Source: JACVRW01 sp963803245 (lineage in GTDB: Bacteria > Actinomycetota > Thermoleophilia > Solirubrobacterales > Thermoleophilaceae). From it: a DNA stretch of 64,000 nt. The stretch spans positions 66,699-130,698 of the forward strand of contig CAWDLI010000003.1 in the NCBI GenBank assembly GCA_963803245.1. Reading direction: 5' to 3'. Of this stretch, positions 48,237 to 56,116 are shown one piece after another (the first letter of the stretch is position 1; every line of letters begins with the position of its first letter). Position numbers and translations under genes: made by a program. The notes below the pieces were generated by a model, which was given only the letters and a program-made list of their open reading frames with translations, ran no database searches and was not told where the DNA came from.

Positions 48237-48677
48237 ATGCGCGTGCCCATGCGCAAGCTGCTCGTCCCGATGTTCATTTCAGCGGTAGTCCTCGTCCCAG
48301 CCGCCTCGGCGGCCGTGGGCCCCCTGGGCCCGGCGCCCGTGAAGCGCGACGATTCAGGGGACGCTCGCCGCGCGATCGAGCGCGAAGCCCACAGCCAGAC
48401 CCGCGCCGCGGTCCGGCGCGCGCGGCGGAAGGCGCGGCCCGCGTTCGTAGTCCCGGCGCACCTACAGGCGATCGCCCAGTGCGAGTCCGGCGGCGACCCG
48501 CGCGCCATCGGCGGCGGCGGCGCCTACCGTGGCAAGTACCAGTTCAGCTACTCGACCTGGGCCGGAGTGGGCGGCACGGGCGACCCGGCGGCCGCCCCCG
48601 AGGCCGAGCAGGACCGCCGCGCGGCGATGCTCTACGACCGCAGCGGCGCGGGCCAGTGGCCCGTGTGCGGCGGCTAA
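48237..48677 (+). CDS. Rpf/transglycosylase-like secreted protein
   Basis: About 146 residues; the start may also be GTG 48243 or ATG 48249, which sit at better distances from GCGGAGG. Signal MRKLLVPMFISAVVLVPAAS then a basic linker. The C-terminal ~75 residues form an Rpf-type domain: LQAIAQCESGGDPRAIGGGG with the catalytic Glu, AYRGKYQFSYSTWAGVGGTG and RRAAMLYDRSGAGQWPVCGG with two Cys. Such proteins cut peptidoglycan during resuscitation or growth. The upstream 220 nt hold no gene; TACGGT at ~48118 may be a -10. Confidence 0.85.
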   Translation: MRVPMRKLLVPMFISAVVLVPAASAAVGPLGPAPVKRDDSGDARRAIEREAHSQTRAAVRRARRKARPAFVVPAHLQAIAQCESGGDPRAIGGGGAYRGKYQFSYSTWAGVGGTGDPAAAPEAEQDRRAAMLYDRSGAGQWPVCGG

Positions 48678-48793
48678 GGGGGGCGTTATCGCGGAGCGCC
48701 GTGCCGTTGCGGCGCACGGCCGGCGTCGGGAGTGTGGGCCGACTTATGCGCGTATATGGCGGATAACTCGGGCCACACTCTGGGCCCCGGGGC

Positions 48794-49531
48794 CTAGTCC
48801 CGGTTGACGGCGCTGCCGGGCACGATGTCGTCCCGGCCGTCGTCCCAGCGCACCCAGGCCTTGTGCCCACCGTCGTAGTCGGGCGCCCAGAGCACGAGCG
48901 TCGCCTCGTCCTCGCCCACCTTGCAGCGCTCGGTGGACTCGGGGTCGAGGCCGCGCCAGAGGCGCACGAAGGCATTCTGCTCCCACTCGTCGCCGATCGT
49001 GGTCGGGTCGGTGTGACCGGGGCGCACCACGGTCTCGTGGGGCAGCTCCATCAGCACGTCCATGATCGAGTGCTTGAGGTCCGCGAAGCTCGTGGATCCC
49101 GGCGCGCGCACGCCGCCCACGGAGCCCTTGAAGAGCGTGTCGCCGGTGAACACCTCGCCCCCGACCACGAAGTTCAGCATCCCGTCCGTGTGCCCGGGCG
49201 TGTGCAGTGACTCGATGCGCAGCCCGCCCGCCTCGATCGGCTCGCCGGGCTCGATCGTGCGGTCCACGTCCAGCAGCCGCGCGGCCTCGAGCGGGTGCGC
49301 CACGATCTCCACGCCGTGGCGCTCCTTCCAGACGTGGTTCTCGGCCACGTGGTCGGCGTGGTGATGGGTCAGGAGCAGCATCTTCACGTCGAGCCCGTGA
49401 CGGTCGGCCGCCTCCAGCAGCGGCTCCGACGGGCCGCCCGAATCGATGACCACGCCGGTGCCGCCCTCCTCGTCGCCCACCAGGTAGGCGTTGGAGAGCC
49501 AGTCCGACTGCATGGAGCGCTCGACGATCAT
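48794..49531 (-). CDS. Metallo-beta-lactamase-fold hydrolase
   Basis: 245 residues. Metal ligands: THHHADHVAENHVWKERHG, the His in LHTPGHTDGMLNFVVGG, the Asp in EVFTGDTLFKGSVGG and the late His in VVRPGHTDPTT. The N-terminal 170 residues are glyoxalase II-like; the last ~55 (ATLVLWAPDYDGGHKAWVRW) are an added strand-rich tail. Probably hydrolyses thioesters or acyl compounds; substrate unknown. Divergent from the aminotransferase gene by 29 nt. Confidence 0.88.
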   Translation of the reverse strand: MIVERSMQSDWLSNAYLVGDEEGGTGVVIDSGGPSEPLLEAADRHGLDVKMLLLTHHHADHVAENHVWKERHGVEIVAHPLEAARLLDVDRTIEPGEPIEAGGLRIESLHTPGHTDGMLNFVVGGEVFTGDTLFKGSVGGVRAPGSTSFADLKHSIMDVLMELPHETVVRPGHTDPTTIGDEWEQNAFVRLWRGLDPESTERCKVGEDEATLVLWAPDYDGGHKAWVRWDDGRDDIVPGSAVNRD

Positions 49532-49560
49532 CGCTGGCGTGAAGCCTAGTATCCGCTCGC

Positions 49561-50643
49561 GTGGACCAGCTTCGACGTGAGTTCCCGGTATGCGAGCGCA
49601 AGGCGTACCTGAACGCCGGCACCAACGGTCCCGTACCCGCGCGAGCGGCCGAGGCAGCGCGGGCCGCGATCGAGCGCCAGACGCTCGACGGCCGCTCCGG
49701 AAAGGCGCTGATGGAGGGGCTGATCGAGCAACTTGGAGTCCTGCGCTCGCGGGTGGCCGGACTGCTCGGCTGCGACTCGACCGAGCTGGCGCTCACGAGC
49801 TCCACCACCGACGGCGTGAATGCCGTGCTCGCCTCGCTCGACCTGCGCGCCGGGGACGAGATCGTGACGAGCGATGAGGAGCACCCCGGCATCCTCGCCC
49901 CGCTGGCCGCCGTGCGGGAGCGGCTGGGCGTCCGGATCCGGGTGGCTCCGATGCGCGAGCTGTCCGCCGCGGTGGGAGACCGCACCCGGCTCGTGGCCAC
50001 TTCGCACGTGTCCTGGAAAAGCGGCGACGTGGTGGACTGCGGCGCCCTGTCCGCGGCCGGCGCTCCCGTGCTCCTCGATGGGGCGCAGGGACTCGGCGCG
50101 GTGCCGGTGAACGTGCGCCTTTTGGGCTGCGACTTCTACGCCGCGTCGGGCCAGAAGTGGCTCTGCGGGCCGAACGGCACCGGCTATCTGTATGTCCGCG
50201 CGGAGCGTGCGCCGGAGCTCTCGCCGCCCTGGCCCGGGTACGGCACGCTCGAGAGCTCCGCCGACCCGCTCAACTCGGAGTTTCACGAGGACTCGCGGCG
50301 CTTCGACACCCTCGGCTTCCCGGCGGAGCACCAGCTGGCGTGGGCGCTCGCCGCGCTCGACGTGCTCGAGGAGCCGGGCCTCGAGCGCGTGCACGAGCAC
50401 GCCTGCGCGCAGGCCGAGGCGCTCGCAGAGAGGCTCATCGGGAGCGGCCGCGTGGTGGCGCCTCGCGGCCCCTCGACGCTCGTCTCATGGGAGGCCGAGG
50501 ATCCCGAGGGGCTCGTGGCCGCCCTCGGCGAGCGCGGCTTCGTGCTGCGGAACCTCCCCGGAACGCCATACGTGCGCGCATCGGTCGGCGCCTGGAACAA
50601 CCAGGACGACATCGACGGCCTGCTGAGCGCCCTCGCCGAGTAG
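49561..50643 (+). CDS. Class V aminotransferase / cysteine-desulfurase-like enzyme
   Basis: 360 residues. PLP features: TSSTTDGVNAVLASLDLRAG, DEIVTSDEEHPGILAPLAAV, VLLDGAQGLGAVPVN (Asp on the pyridine N) and YAASGQKWLCGPNGTGYLYV with the Schiff-base Lys. The mobile catalytic Cys loop of true desulfurases is not evident, so it may be an epimerase/lyase-type member. TAGTAT (49547-49552) and 8 nt before GTG 49561 suggest a leaderless transcript. Confidence 0.85.
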   Translation: MDQLRREFPVCERKAYLNAGTNGPVPARAAEAARAAIERQTLDGRSGKALMEGLIEQLGVLRSRVAGLLGCDSTELALTSSTTDGVNAVLASLDLRAGDEIVTSDEEHPGILAPLAAVRERLGVRIRVAPMRELSAAVGDRTRLVATSHVSWKSGDVVDCGALSAAGAPVLLDGAQGLGAVPVNVRLLGCDFYAASGQKWLCGPNGTGYLYVRAERAPELSPPWPGYGTLESSADPLNSEFHEDSRRFDTLGFPAEHQLAWALAALDVLEEPGLERVHEHACAQAEALAERLIGSGRVVAPRGPSTLVSWEAEDPEGLVAALGERGFVLRNLPGTPYVRASVGAWNNQDDIDGLLSALAE

Positions 50644-50648
50644 CGGCG

Positions 50649-50888
50649 CTACTTGTCGACCATCACCACGACGGCGAAGACCAGCGCGGCGGCCACCACC
50701 AGGCCGGCGAGCACGGCCACGACGCCCCAGGCGCTCGCCTCGAGCGGGCGCCCGGCGCGGCCGAACTCGACCGCCCGGTCGATGCCGAGCAGAGCCGTCC
50801 CATAGGCGGCGGTGACCACGATGCCCGCCAGCGCCGAGGTCCACACCACCTCCAGCAACGCGCCGCCGTCGATGAACGCGAACGTCAT
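50649..50888 (-). CDS. Small three-helix membrane protein after the phosphate transporter
   Basis: 79 residues with helices VVWTSALAGIVVTAAYGTAL LG and SAWGVVAVLAGLVVAAALVF AVVVM. Its ATG overlaps the stop of the transporter gene by 4 nt, so it belongs to the same operon. Role unknown, possibly an accessory subunit. Confidence 0.7.
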   Translation of the reverse strand: MTFAFIDGGALLEVVWTSALAGIVVTAAYGTALLGIDRAVEFGRAGRPLEASAWGVVAVLAGLVVAAALVFAVVVMVDK

Positions 50889-52000
50889 GACTCGGCGGCG
50901 GCGGACGTGGGCGGTCCCTGCTGCGCACGGCGGATCAGCAGCAGTACGGCCGCGGCCAGTATCAGCGCGGACACCACGATCGGGCCGACGGCCCCGTCAC
51001 CGAACAGGCTCGTCACTCCGTAGGTGAGGGCGCCGATCGCCGCGGAGGCCGGGAGGGTGATGATCCACGCGGCCACGATGTTGCCCGCCACGCCCCAGCG
51101 GACCGCGGACAGCCGCTTGGCGGCTCCCGAGCCGATCACCGCGCCCGAGATCGTCTGGGTGGTGGAGAGCGGGAAGCCGACGTGGCTCGAGGCGAGGATC
51201 ACTGCGGCGCCGGAACCCTGGGCGGCAAAGCCCTGGGCGGAGTCCATCTTGTGGATCCGGCTGCCCATCGTCTTGATGATCCGCCAGCCACCGACGTAGG
51301 TGCCGAGCGCGATCGCCGTGGCCGCGGAGGCCACGACCCAGGTCGGTACGTGGAAGTCGTTGGCCGCGATCGTCCCGTTGGCCACCAGCGCGAGCGTGAT
51401 GACACCCATGGTCTTCTGGGCGTCGTTCGTGCCGTGGGCCAGGGCGAGCAGCCCGCCGGAGATCACCTGGCCGCCGCGGAAGCCGCGCGTGGCGCGGGCG
51501 GGCCGCATGCCCCCGACGATCCGGTAGAGCAGCAGGATCGCGGCTCCCGCGACCACGAAACGCCAGCGTGGGCGCGACGAGGCCGGGGATCATCACCTTC
51601 CCGACGATCCCGCTGTCGAAGTAGATCGGCGCTCGGACCCGCGGACACGAGCACCGCGCCGACGATCCCGCCGATCAGGGCATGGGACGAGCTCGGAAGG
51701 CAACCCGAAGTACCAGGTGGTGAGGTTCCAGGCGATGGCGCCCACCAGCCCGGCGAAGATCGCCAGGAGGGTGATCGCCTCCGGATTGACCACGTCGTTG
51801 GCCACGGTGGCCGCGACCTCGAGCGAGACGAAGGCGCCGACGAAGTTGAGGATCGCCGCGTAGGTGACCGCGATCCGCGGCGCCATGGCACGCGTCGAGA
51901 TCGACGTGGCCACCACGTTGGCCGTGTCGTGAAACCCGTTTGTGAAGTCGAACGCCAGCGCGGTGGCGACGACGATCACGACGATGACGTCGCTATCCAT
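50885..52000 (-). pseudogene. PiT-family phosphate transporter with three +1 frameshifts
   Basis: The N-terminal half runs from ATG 52000: MDSDVIVVIVVATALAFDFT NGFHDTANVVATSI, the PiT signature. The frame then shifts near 51695 (extra C before SSSHALIGGIVGAVLVSAGP), near 51640 (before IYFDSGIVGKVMIPGLVAPT) and near 51555 (extra T before VVAGAAILLLYRIVGG). The C-terminal half ALAHGTNDAQKTMGVITLAL with the second PiT motif is intact. If corrected it is a normal ~370-residue transporter for inorganic phosphate. Three shifts of the same kind within 150 bp look like sequencing error rather than decay. Confidence 0.75.
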
Positions 52001-52021
52001 TTCCCCGCTGTCCCCGCTGGC

Positions 52022-52645
52022 TCAGGAGTTCTTGATGACGATGCCTTCGAGGATGTTGGCCACGTGCTCGGCGGCGTCGATGGCCTCCTCGAGGCGCTCG
52101 AAGATGTCCTTCCAGCGGATCACCACCATCGGATCGATGCCGTTGTCGAAGAGCGAGGCGATCGCCTCGCGCACGATCCGGTCGCCGTCGTTCTCGAGCC
52201 GGTTCAGCTCAACCGTGTAGTGGGTGATGTCCTTGAAACCACGCAGCCTCGGCATCGCCTGCGCGATCTGGCGCCCGCATTGCTGGAGCACCTTCGCGAG
52301 CTCCTGCGCCTGTGACATCGGGGCCTCGATCTTGTACAGGCCCAGGTAGTCGGCGACCTCTTCGGTGTAGTCCACGACATCGTCCAGAGCCGAGGACAGC
52401 GCGTAGATGTCCTCTCGATCGATCGGCGTGACGAAGGTCTGGTTGAGCCGCCGGATGATGTCGTGCGTGATCCGGTCGCCCTCCTGCTCGCAGATCAGGA
52501 TCTCGCGGGCGAGCTCGCTGCGCTCCGGGTACTCCCGGAGCATCTCCTCGAGAAGGTCGGCGGCACGTTCGATGTTGCCGCCCGCCTCCTCGAACAGGTC
52601 GAAGAACTCGCGGTCCCTGGGCGCGATGACACTGGAGAGGCGCAC
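52022..52645 (-). CDS. DUF47/PhoU-like accessory protein of the PiT transporter
   Basis: 207 residues, all helical: FFDLFEEAGGNIERAADLLE, ILICEQEGDRITHDIIRRLN, DREDIYALSSALDDVVDYTE, RLENDGDRIVREAIASLFD and WKDIFERLEEAIDAAEHVAN. The paired E-x-x-(G)D and D-D-x-x-D motifs bind metals in PhoU-like proteins. It sits directly upstream of the PiT gene, the usual pairing, and probably regulates the transporter. Confidence 0.92.
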   Translation of the reverse strand: MRLSSVIAPRDREFFDLFEEAGGNIERAADLLEEMLREYPERSELAREILICEQEGDRITHDIIRRLNQTFVTPIDREDIYALSSALDDVVDYTEEVADYLGLYKIEAPMSQAQELAKVLQQCGRQIAQAMPRLRGFKDITHYTVELNRLENDGDRIVREAIASLFDNGIDPMVVIRWKDIFERLEEAIDAAEHVANILEGIVIKNS

Positions 52646-52762
52646 CGCCGGGCCACGCTAGCAGAGGGCACGGCGCTATCCCGGCAGTCATTTCATGTTT
52701 GGGCGCGCCCTGGATCGGAACGCTCTTATGGAGTGGATTTCGAGCAGGGAGGTACCGAAGCG

Positions 52763-52927
52763 ATGACAGAGCGCACCACCAAGCGTGCTCCAGAGCGCAA
52801 TGAGGAGCAGCATCCGCGCGAGCAGCCGCCCACCTGGCGGAACACCCGGCCGCGCGGCAATCCCGAGACGCATCAGCGCGATCTTGCGAGGAGCCTCGAG
52901 CGCTTCGAGGCCGTGCTGGGGCGCTAG
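52763..52927 (+). CDS. Small charged protein (54 aa)
   Basis: GGGAGGTACC lies before ATG 52763. The product MTERTTKRAPERNEEQHPRE then QPPTWRNTRPRGNPETHQRD and LARSLERFEAVLGR is hydrophilic with a short C-terminal helix, probably disordered in part. Good ribosome site but no recognised family. Confidence 0.5.
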   Translation: MTERTTKRAPERNEEQHPREQPPTWRNTRPRGNPETHQRDLARSLERFEAVLGR

Positions 52928-53051
52928 CCCCTACGCCGGCGACGGCCCTGCCGGGCGGGTCGCGGGCCATTTACGGATGAGCGTGAGACCGAACGGTCTC
53001 ACCGCCGCTATGGTCGCTGCAGGACCTCATCCCCCACGATGTCGTTCTTCG

Positions 53052-53083
53052 GACGAAGCCCCGAGCGGAAGCGGGGCTTCGTC
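53052..53083. terminator. 12-bp hairpin between convergent small genes
   Basis: GACGAAGCCCCG (53052-53063), loop of 8 nt, CGGGGCTTCGTC (53072-53083). The right arm reaches the stop codon of the minus-strand zinc-ribbon gene. A smaller 8-bp hairpin, GTGAGACC/GGTCTCAC, lies at 52983-53002. Confidence 0.5.
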
Positions 53084-53285
53084 AGTTGTGGAGCCGTTGT
53101 CCGGGACGCAGTCCCTCGACGACCTGCCAGCCGTCGTCGCCCCAGGTCACCCGGTAGCGCCACGCGCAGTTGGGACACGTGACTCGTGCCGAAGCGCTGC
53201 CCGGCGGCCGGCGCGCCTGCCAGCGTGAGAAGGGTGGTGAGGGAAGGTCGTTGTCGCAGTTCCAGCAGCGCAGGGTTGGCGCCAT
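53082..53285 (-). CDS. Small zinc-ribbon protein (67 aa)
   Basis: MAPTLRCWNCDNDLPSPPFS ... SARVTCPNCAWRYRVTWGDD: knuckles CWNC and CPNC about 27 residues apart, then a strand-rich acidic end. A metal-binding mini-protein without a known partner. Confidence 0.6.
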   Translation of the reverse strand: MAPTLRCWNCDNDLPSPPFSRWQARRPPGSASARVTCPNCAWRYRVTWGDDGWQVVEGLRPGQRLHN

Positions 53286-53404
53286 TGCCCAAGCTTCGCC
53301 GTCTCCTGCGCCGCGTCCTGCCTCGCGGGCCCGTAACGGATCCGTAACGGCGGCTTGGAAGCGTTGCGCTCGTTCGGTAGCCGCCCCCTATAGAGGAGTC
53401 CTCC

Positions 53405-53995
53405 GTGACGCTCCGCAGAAGGTTCCGCCGGCCCAGCCACACCACCGTCGTCGCCTACCTCGGCCTCTTCGTCGCGCTCGGCGGCACGAGCGCCTACGCG
53501 GCCAACGAGTGGACCGGGTCCAACGTCGTCGACGGGTCGCTGACCGGGCAGGACGTCTTCGACAACACCATCTCCGGAAGGGACATCACCAACAACTCCG
53601 TGGCCGGCGCCGATCTGAGTGACGGCTCGGTGAGCGGAGTCGACGTCAACGACTTCACCATCAGAGGCAACGACATCGGCTTCAACACGATCACCGGTGA
53701 CAACATCCTGGACGGCTCGCTGGAGGTCCGGGACGTCGCGAAAGCCTCCTTCGCCCACTTCAACGCGACCGTAGGCGTCGTTCCCGCGCGCGACTGCACG
53801 GTCCACCCGATCAACGGCGTCGGCTCCCAGGGCGATCACCTCCTGCTCACTCCGAACACCGAGTGGGGCCGGATCATCTACAGCGTCACCTACTCGAGCG
53901 ACAACACCGCCTGGCTTCAGGCGTGCAACATGTTCAGCCAGTCGATCAACGCCGGCACCGGGCGCTTCAACCTGCTCGTGATCGACAAGGGCTGA
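53405..53995 (+). CDS. Secreted surface protein with Asp/Asn repeats
   Basis: 196 residues from GTG 53405 after GAGGAGTCC. Signal region TTVVAYLGLFVALGGTSAYA. Residues ~38-105 are repeats of ~10 residues (GQDVFDNTISGRDITNNSVA, GADLSDGSVSGVDVNDFTIR). The C-terminal domain (~110-196) has two Cys and ends TGRFNLLVIDKG, the tail that survives as relics at 5627, 9349 and 13571. Probably surface-exposed; role unknown. Confidence 0.8.
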   Translation: MTLRRRFRRPSHTTVVAYLGLFVALGGTSAYAANEWTGSNVVDGSLTGQDVFDNTISGRDITNNSVAGADLSDGSVSGVDVNDFTIRGNDIGFNTITGDNILDGSLEVRDVAKASFAHFNATVGVVPARDCTVHPINGVGSQGDHLLLTPNTEWGRIIYSVTYSSDNTAWLQACNMFSQSINAGTGRFNLLVIDKG

Positions 53996-54009
53996 CGATG
54001 CGAGCCTGG

Positions 54010-54038
54010 TTGCTGCGCGGATGTGGGCGCCGTAGGGT
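54010..54038 (+). promoter_or_regulatory. Promoter of the 54128 surface-repeat gene
   Basis: TTGCTG (54010-54015), 17 nt, TAGGGT (54033-54038), then CGGCTGTACTGACAGC. Almost the same promoter and leader as 7161-7283. Confidence 0.6.
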
Positions 54039-54127
54039 CGGCTGTACTGACAGCAGGGGGTTTGCCGCCTCTGGCCCATGGACGGCAGTGAGCGCCGGAC
54101 ACCTCCACGGATTCGAGGAGGACCTCC

Positions 54128-54644
54128 ATGCTCCGCAAGCTTCGCTCCCGCCTGACCTATGCCAACGTGGTCGCGTCCCTGGCCGCTGTTCGTCGCGCTT
54201 GGCGGTACCGGTTACGCGGTCAACACGGTCCGTAGTCCGGACATCGTCGACGGTGAGGTCAAGTCCGTGGACATCGGCAACAACGAGATCCAGAGCGGCG
54301 ACATCAAGGACGGGAGCATCAACACCTTCGACGTGCACAGCTTCCTCGGCGTGGACGTGGTCGACGGCTCGCTCACGCGCGAGGACCTCTCCCCCAATCC
54401 CTTCCGAATTACCCTCAACGTCAGCTCTGTGCCGGCGCAATCGTGCCTGTACCGCAACGTGACCTCCGACTCCGCAGCGTTTGCGGATCTGGTTGTCACG
54501 CCCCAATACGAGACCACCAGCACCAATCTCATCTACACCGCCGAGAACCGCAACACCGACACGGTGAGCATCAAGGTCTGCAATCCGACCGCCACCGCGA
54601 TCGACGACGGCGGCACAACTTTCCAAGCGCTCCCGATTCCGTAG
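54128..54644 (+). pseudogene. Surface-repeat protein gene with a +1 frameshift in the signal peptide
   Basis: GAGGAGGACCTCC precedes ATG 54128: MLRKLRSRLTYANVVASLA, then one extra base near 54184, after which LFVALGGTGYAVNTVRSPDI VDG resumes and continues open to TAG 54642-54644. The repeat block VKSVDIGNNEIQSGDIKDGS INTFDVHSFLGVDVVDGS nearly equals that of the 7284 gene; the C-terminal domain is instead like the 53405 type (CLYRNVTSDSA ... AIDDGGTTFQALPIP). Mosaic gene; the shift could be real or an error. Confidence 0.65.
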
Positions 54645-54662
54645 CCCCGCCGGAGCGGGGCT
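54643..54662. terminator. Hairpin after the surface-repeat gene
   Basis: AGCCCCGC (54643-54650), loop CGGA, GCGGGGCT (54655-54662), overlapping the TAG stop. It also lies 3' of the minus-strand tRNA and may serve both directions. Confidence 0.5.
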
Positions 54663-54670
54663 TCGGGAGA

Positions 54671-54743
54671 TGGGCCGTACTGGGCTCGAACCAGTGACCT
54701 CCGGCTTGTCGAGCCGGCGCTCTCCCAGCTGAGCTAACGGCCC
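54671..54743 (-). tRNA. tRNA-Val (anticodon GAC)
   Basis: A 73-nt cloverleaf folds fully: acceptor GGGCCGT/ACGGCCC with A73, D arm GCTC...GAGC, anticodon stem CCGGC/GCCGG with loop TCGACAA, variable AGGTC, T arm ACTGG TTCGAGC CCAGT. CCA is not encoded. The anticodon maps to 54708-54710. Position 33, normally U, is C here, which is unusual and could be an error or a real variant. Confidence 0.88.
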
Positions 54744-54754
54744 GGGAGCTAACT

Positions 54755-54788
54755 GTCGGTGCGCAACCGGCCGAGCCGGCTGCTTCCG
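54755..54788. repeat. Palindromic dispersed repeat, copy D
   Basis: TCGGTGCG, then arms CAACCGGC and GCCGGCTG around CGA, then CTTCCGC. Placed between the tRNA and the stop of the epimerase gene, where it may help end transcription. Confidence 0.65.
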
Positions 54789-55784
54789 CTACGCGGCGAC
54801 TCTAGCACCGGCCGGCGGGGCCTCCGCCGGCTCCGCCGCGGGCATCTTGCCGTGCTTGCGCATGGTGATCTCGAAGGTCTCGCGGCTCGAGTGCGCGGGC
54901 GTCCAGCCGACCGTTCGCTTGAGCTTCTCGTTCGACACGATCCATGGGTAGAGCGCGAAATCGATCTGCCCTGGGGGTGCCTCCGACGCCCGCAGCGCCC
55001 ACATCACCTTCGCCAGCGCGCGGTACGCCCGGAGCGGCAGCTTGCGCACGGGCGAGCCGGTCAGCTCGCCGCACTCGCGCATCGTCATGAGCCCGTCGCC
55101 GGCCACGTTGTAGGCGCCACCGTGGCGCCCCAGCAGGAGGCCGGTCACGGCCTCCACCACGTCGTCCTCGTGGACGAACTGGATCGGCTGGTCGAGCGTG
55201 CCCACGTCGGCCGTGAACGGCGTCTTGGTCCAGAGGCGCACGAGGTAGTTGTCCACGTTCGGCCCGAACACGATGCACGGCCGGACGATGGTGAGCACCC
55301 GGTCAGGATGCTCGTGCGCCCAGAGCTGGCAGATGCGGTCGGACTCGGTCTTGTCGCGCGCGTACGAGAAGCGCGCCACGCCGCGGACGGGATCGTCCTC
55401 GGTGAGCGGCACCGGGTTGTCCGGGAATGCGCCGTATGCGACCGCGGAGGTGGTGACCAGCACCTGGCCGACCCCCGCCGACGCGGCCGCCTCGAGCACG
55501 TTGTGCGTGCCGTTCACGTCCACGTCGTACATGAAGCCCTCGTCGTGCGTGGGGTTCAGGATGAACGCGAGGTGCACGAGAACGTCGGGGCGCGCGGCCT
55601 CGACCACGGCGCGAACGGCCTGCCGGTCGCGCACGTCGATCTTCTGGAACTCGGTCTTCGGGACGAAGGTGCGCGGCGACGCGACGTCGCAGATCACGAC
55701 GCTCTCCGTGTCCTCACGGCGCGACAGCCGGTCGACGAGCCTTGTGCCTATGTAGCCGGATCCGCCGGTGATCAGATAGCGCAT
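54789..55784 (-). CDS. NAD-dependent epimerase/dehydratase (SDR family)
   Basis: 331 residues. Cofactor motif MRYLITGGSGYIGTRLVDRL, VLVHLAFILNP, the Ser of the triad in VLVTTSAVAYG and the YARDK pair (Tyr/Lys). The C-terminal half binds a nucleotide sugar or similar group (IQFVHEDDVVEAVTGLLLGR HGGAYNVAGDG). The substrate cannot be told; UDP-glucose 4-epimerase-like or atypical extended SDR. Confidence 0.9.
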   Translation of the reverse strand: MRYLITGGSGYIGTRLVDRLSRREDTESVVICDVASPRTFVPKTEFQKIDVRDRQAVRAVVEAARPDVLVHLAFILNPTHDEGFMYDVDVNGTHNVLEAAASAGVGQVLVTTSAVAYGAFPDNPVPLTEDDPVRGVARFSYARDKTESDRICQLWAHEHPDRVLTIVRPCIVFGPNVDNYLVRLWTKTPFTADVGTLDQPIQFVHEDDVVEAVTGLLLGRHGGAYNVAGDGLMTMRECGELTGSPVRKLPLRAYRALAKVMWALRASEAPPGQIDFALYPWIVSNEKLKRTVGWTPAHSSRETFEITMRKHGKMPAAEPAEAPPAGARVAA

Positions 55785-56116
55785 GTGAGTAGATCCTCCG
55801 TCCGCGAGTTGGCCCGCATCCTAAAGCCATTCGAGCGGCCGCCGACACCTGAGCCAGGAAGACCGACGGGCCGGGGAGCGGAATGCCGCCGGCGGTACGT
55901 CTCCAGGAAGCCATGGGGCCCCGACGGGGGCCCCTTTTCCTTTCCTAGAAGGCGCTGGACGACGAGTCCGGGTGGTCGTGCGCGGGGTGGAGGCGGTGAC
56001 GGAGGTCGTGGGAGGGTCGTCGGTCGCGAGCGGGCAGGACGCGGGCGGAGCGTCAGTACGACGGCCGAGACGAGTCCTGCCAGCCGGCGACGCTTCACGC
56101 AGCCGACCCTAACCGC
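55785..56116. other. Spacer with a terminator-like hairpin and a doubtful frame
   Basis: GGGGCCCC (55915-55922), loop GACG, GGGGCCCC (55927-55934), then TTTTCCTTTCC: a terminator for plus-strand transcripts, though no plus-strand gene is seen. On the minus strand TAGGGT (56111-56106) and 7 nt lead to GTG 56098 and MKRRRLAGLVSAVVLTL, a signal-like start. With one base removed it continues PASCPLATDDPPTTSVTAST, a possible decayed lipoprotein. Coding here is weakly supported. Confidence 0.35.
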
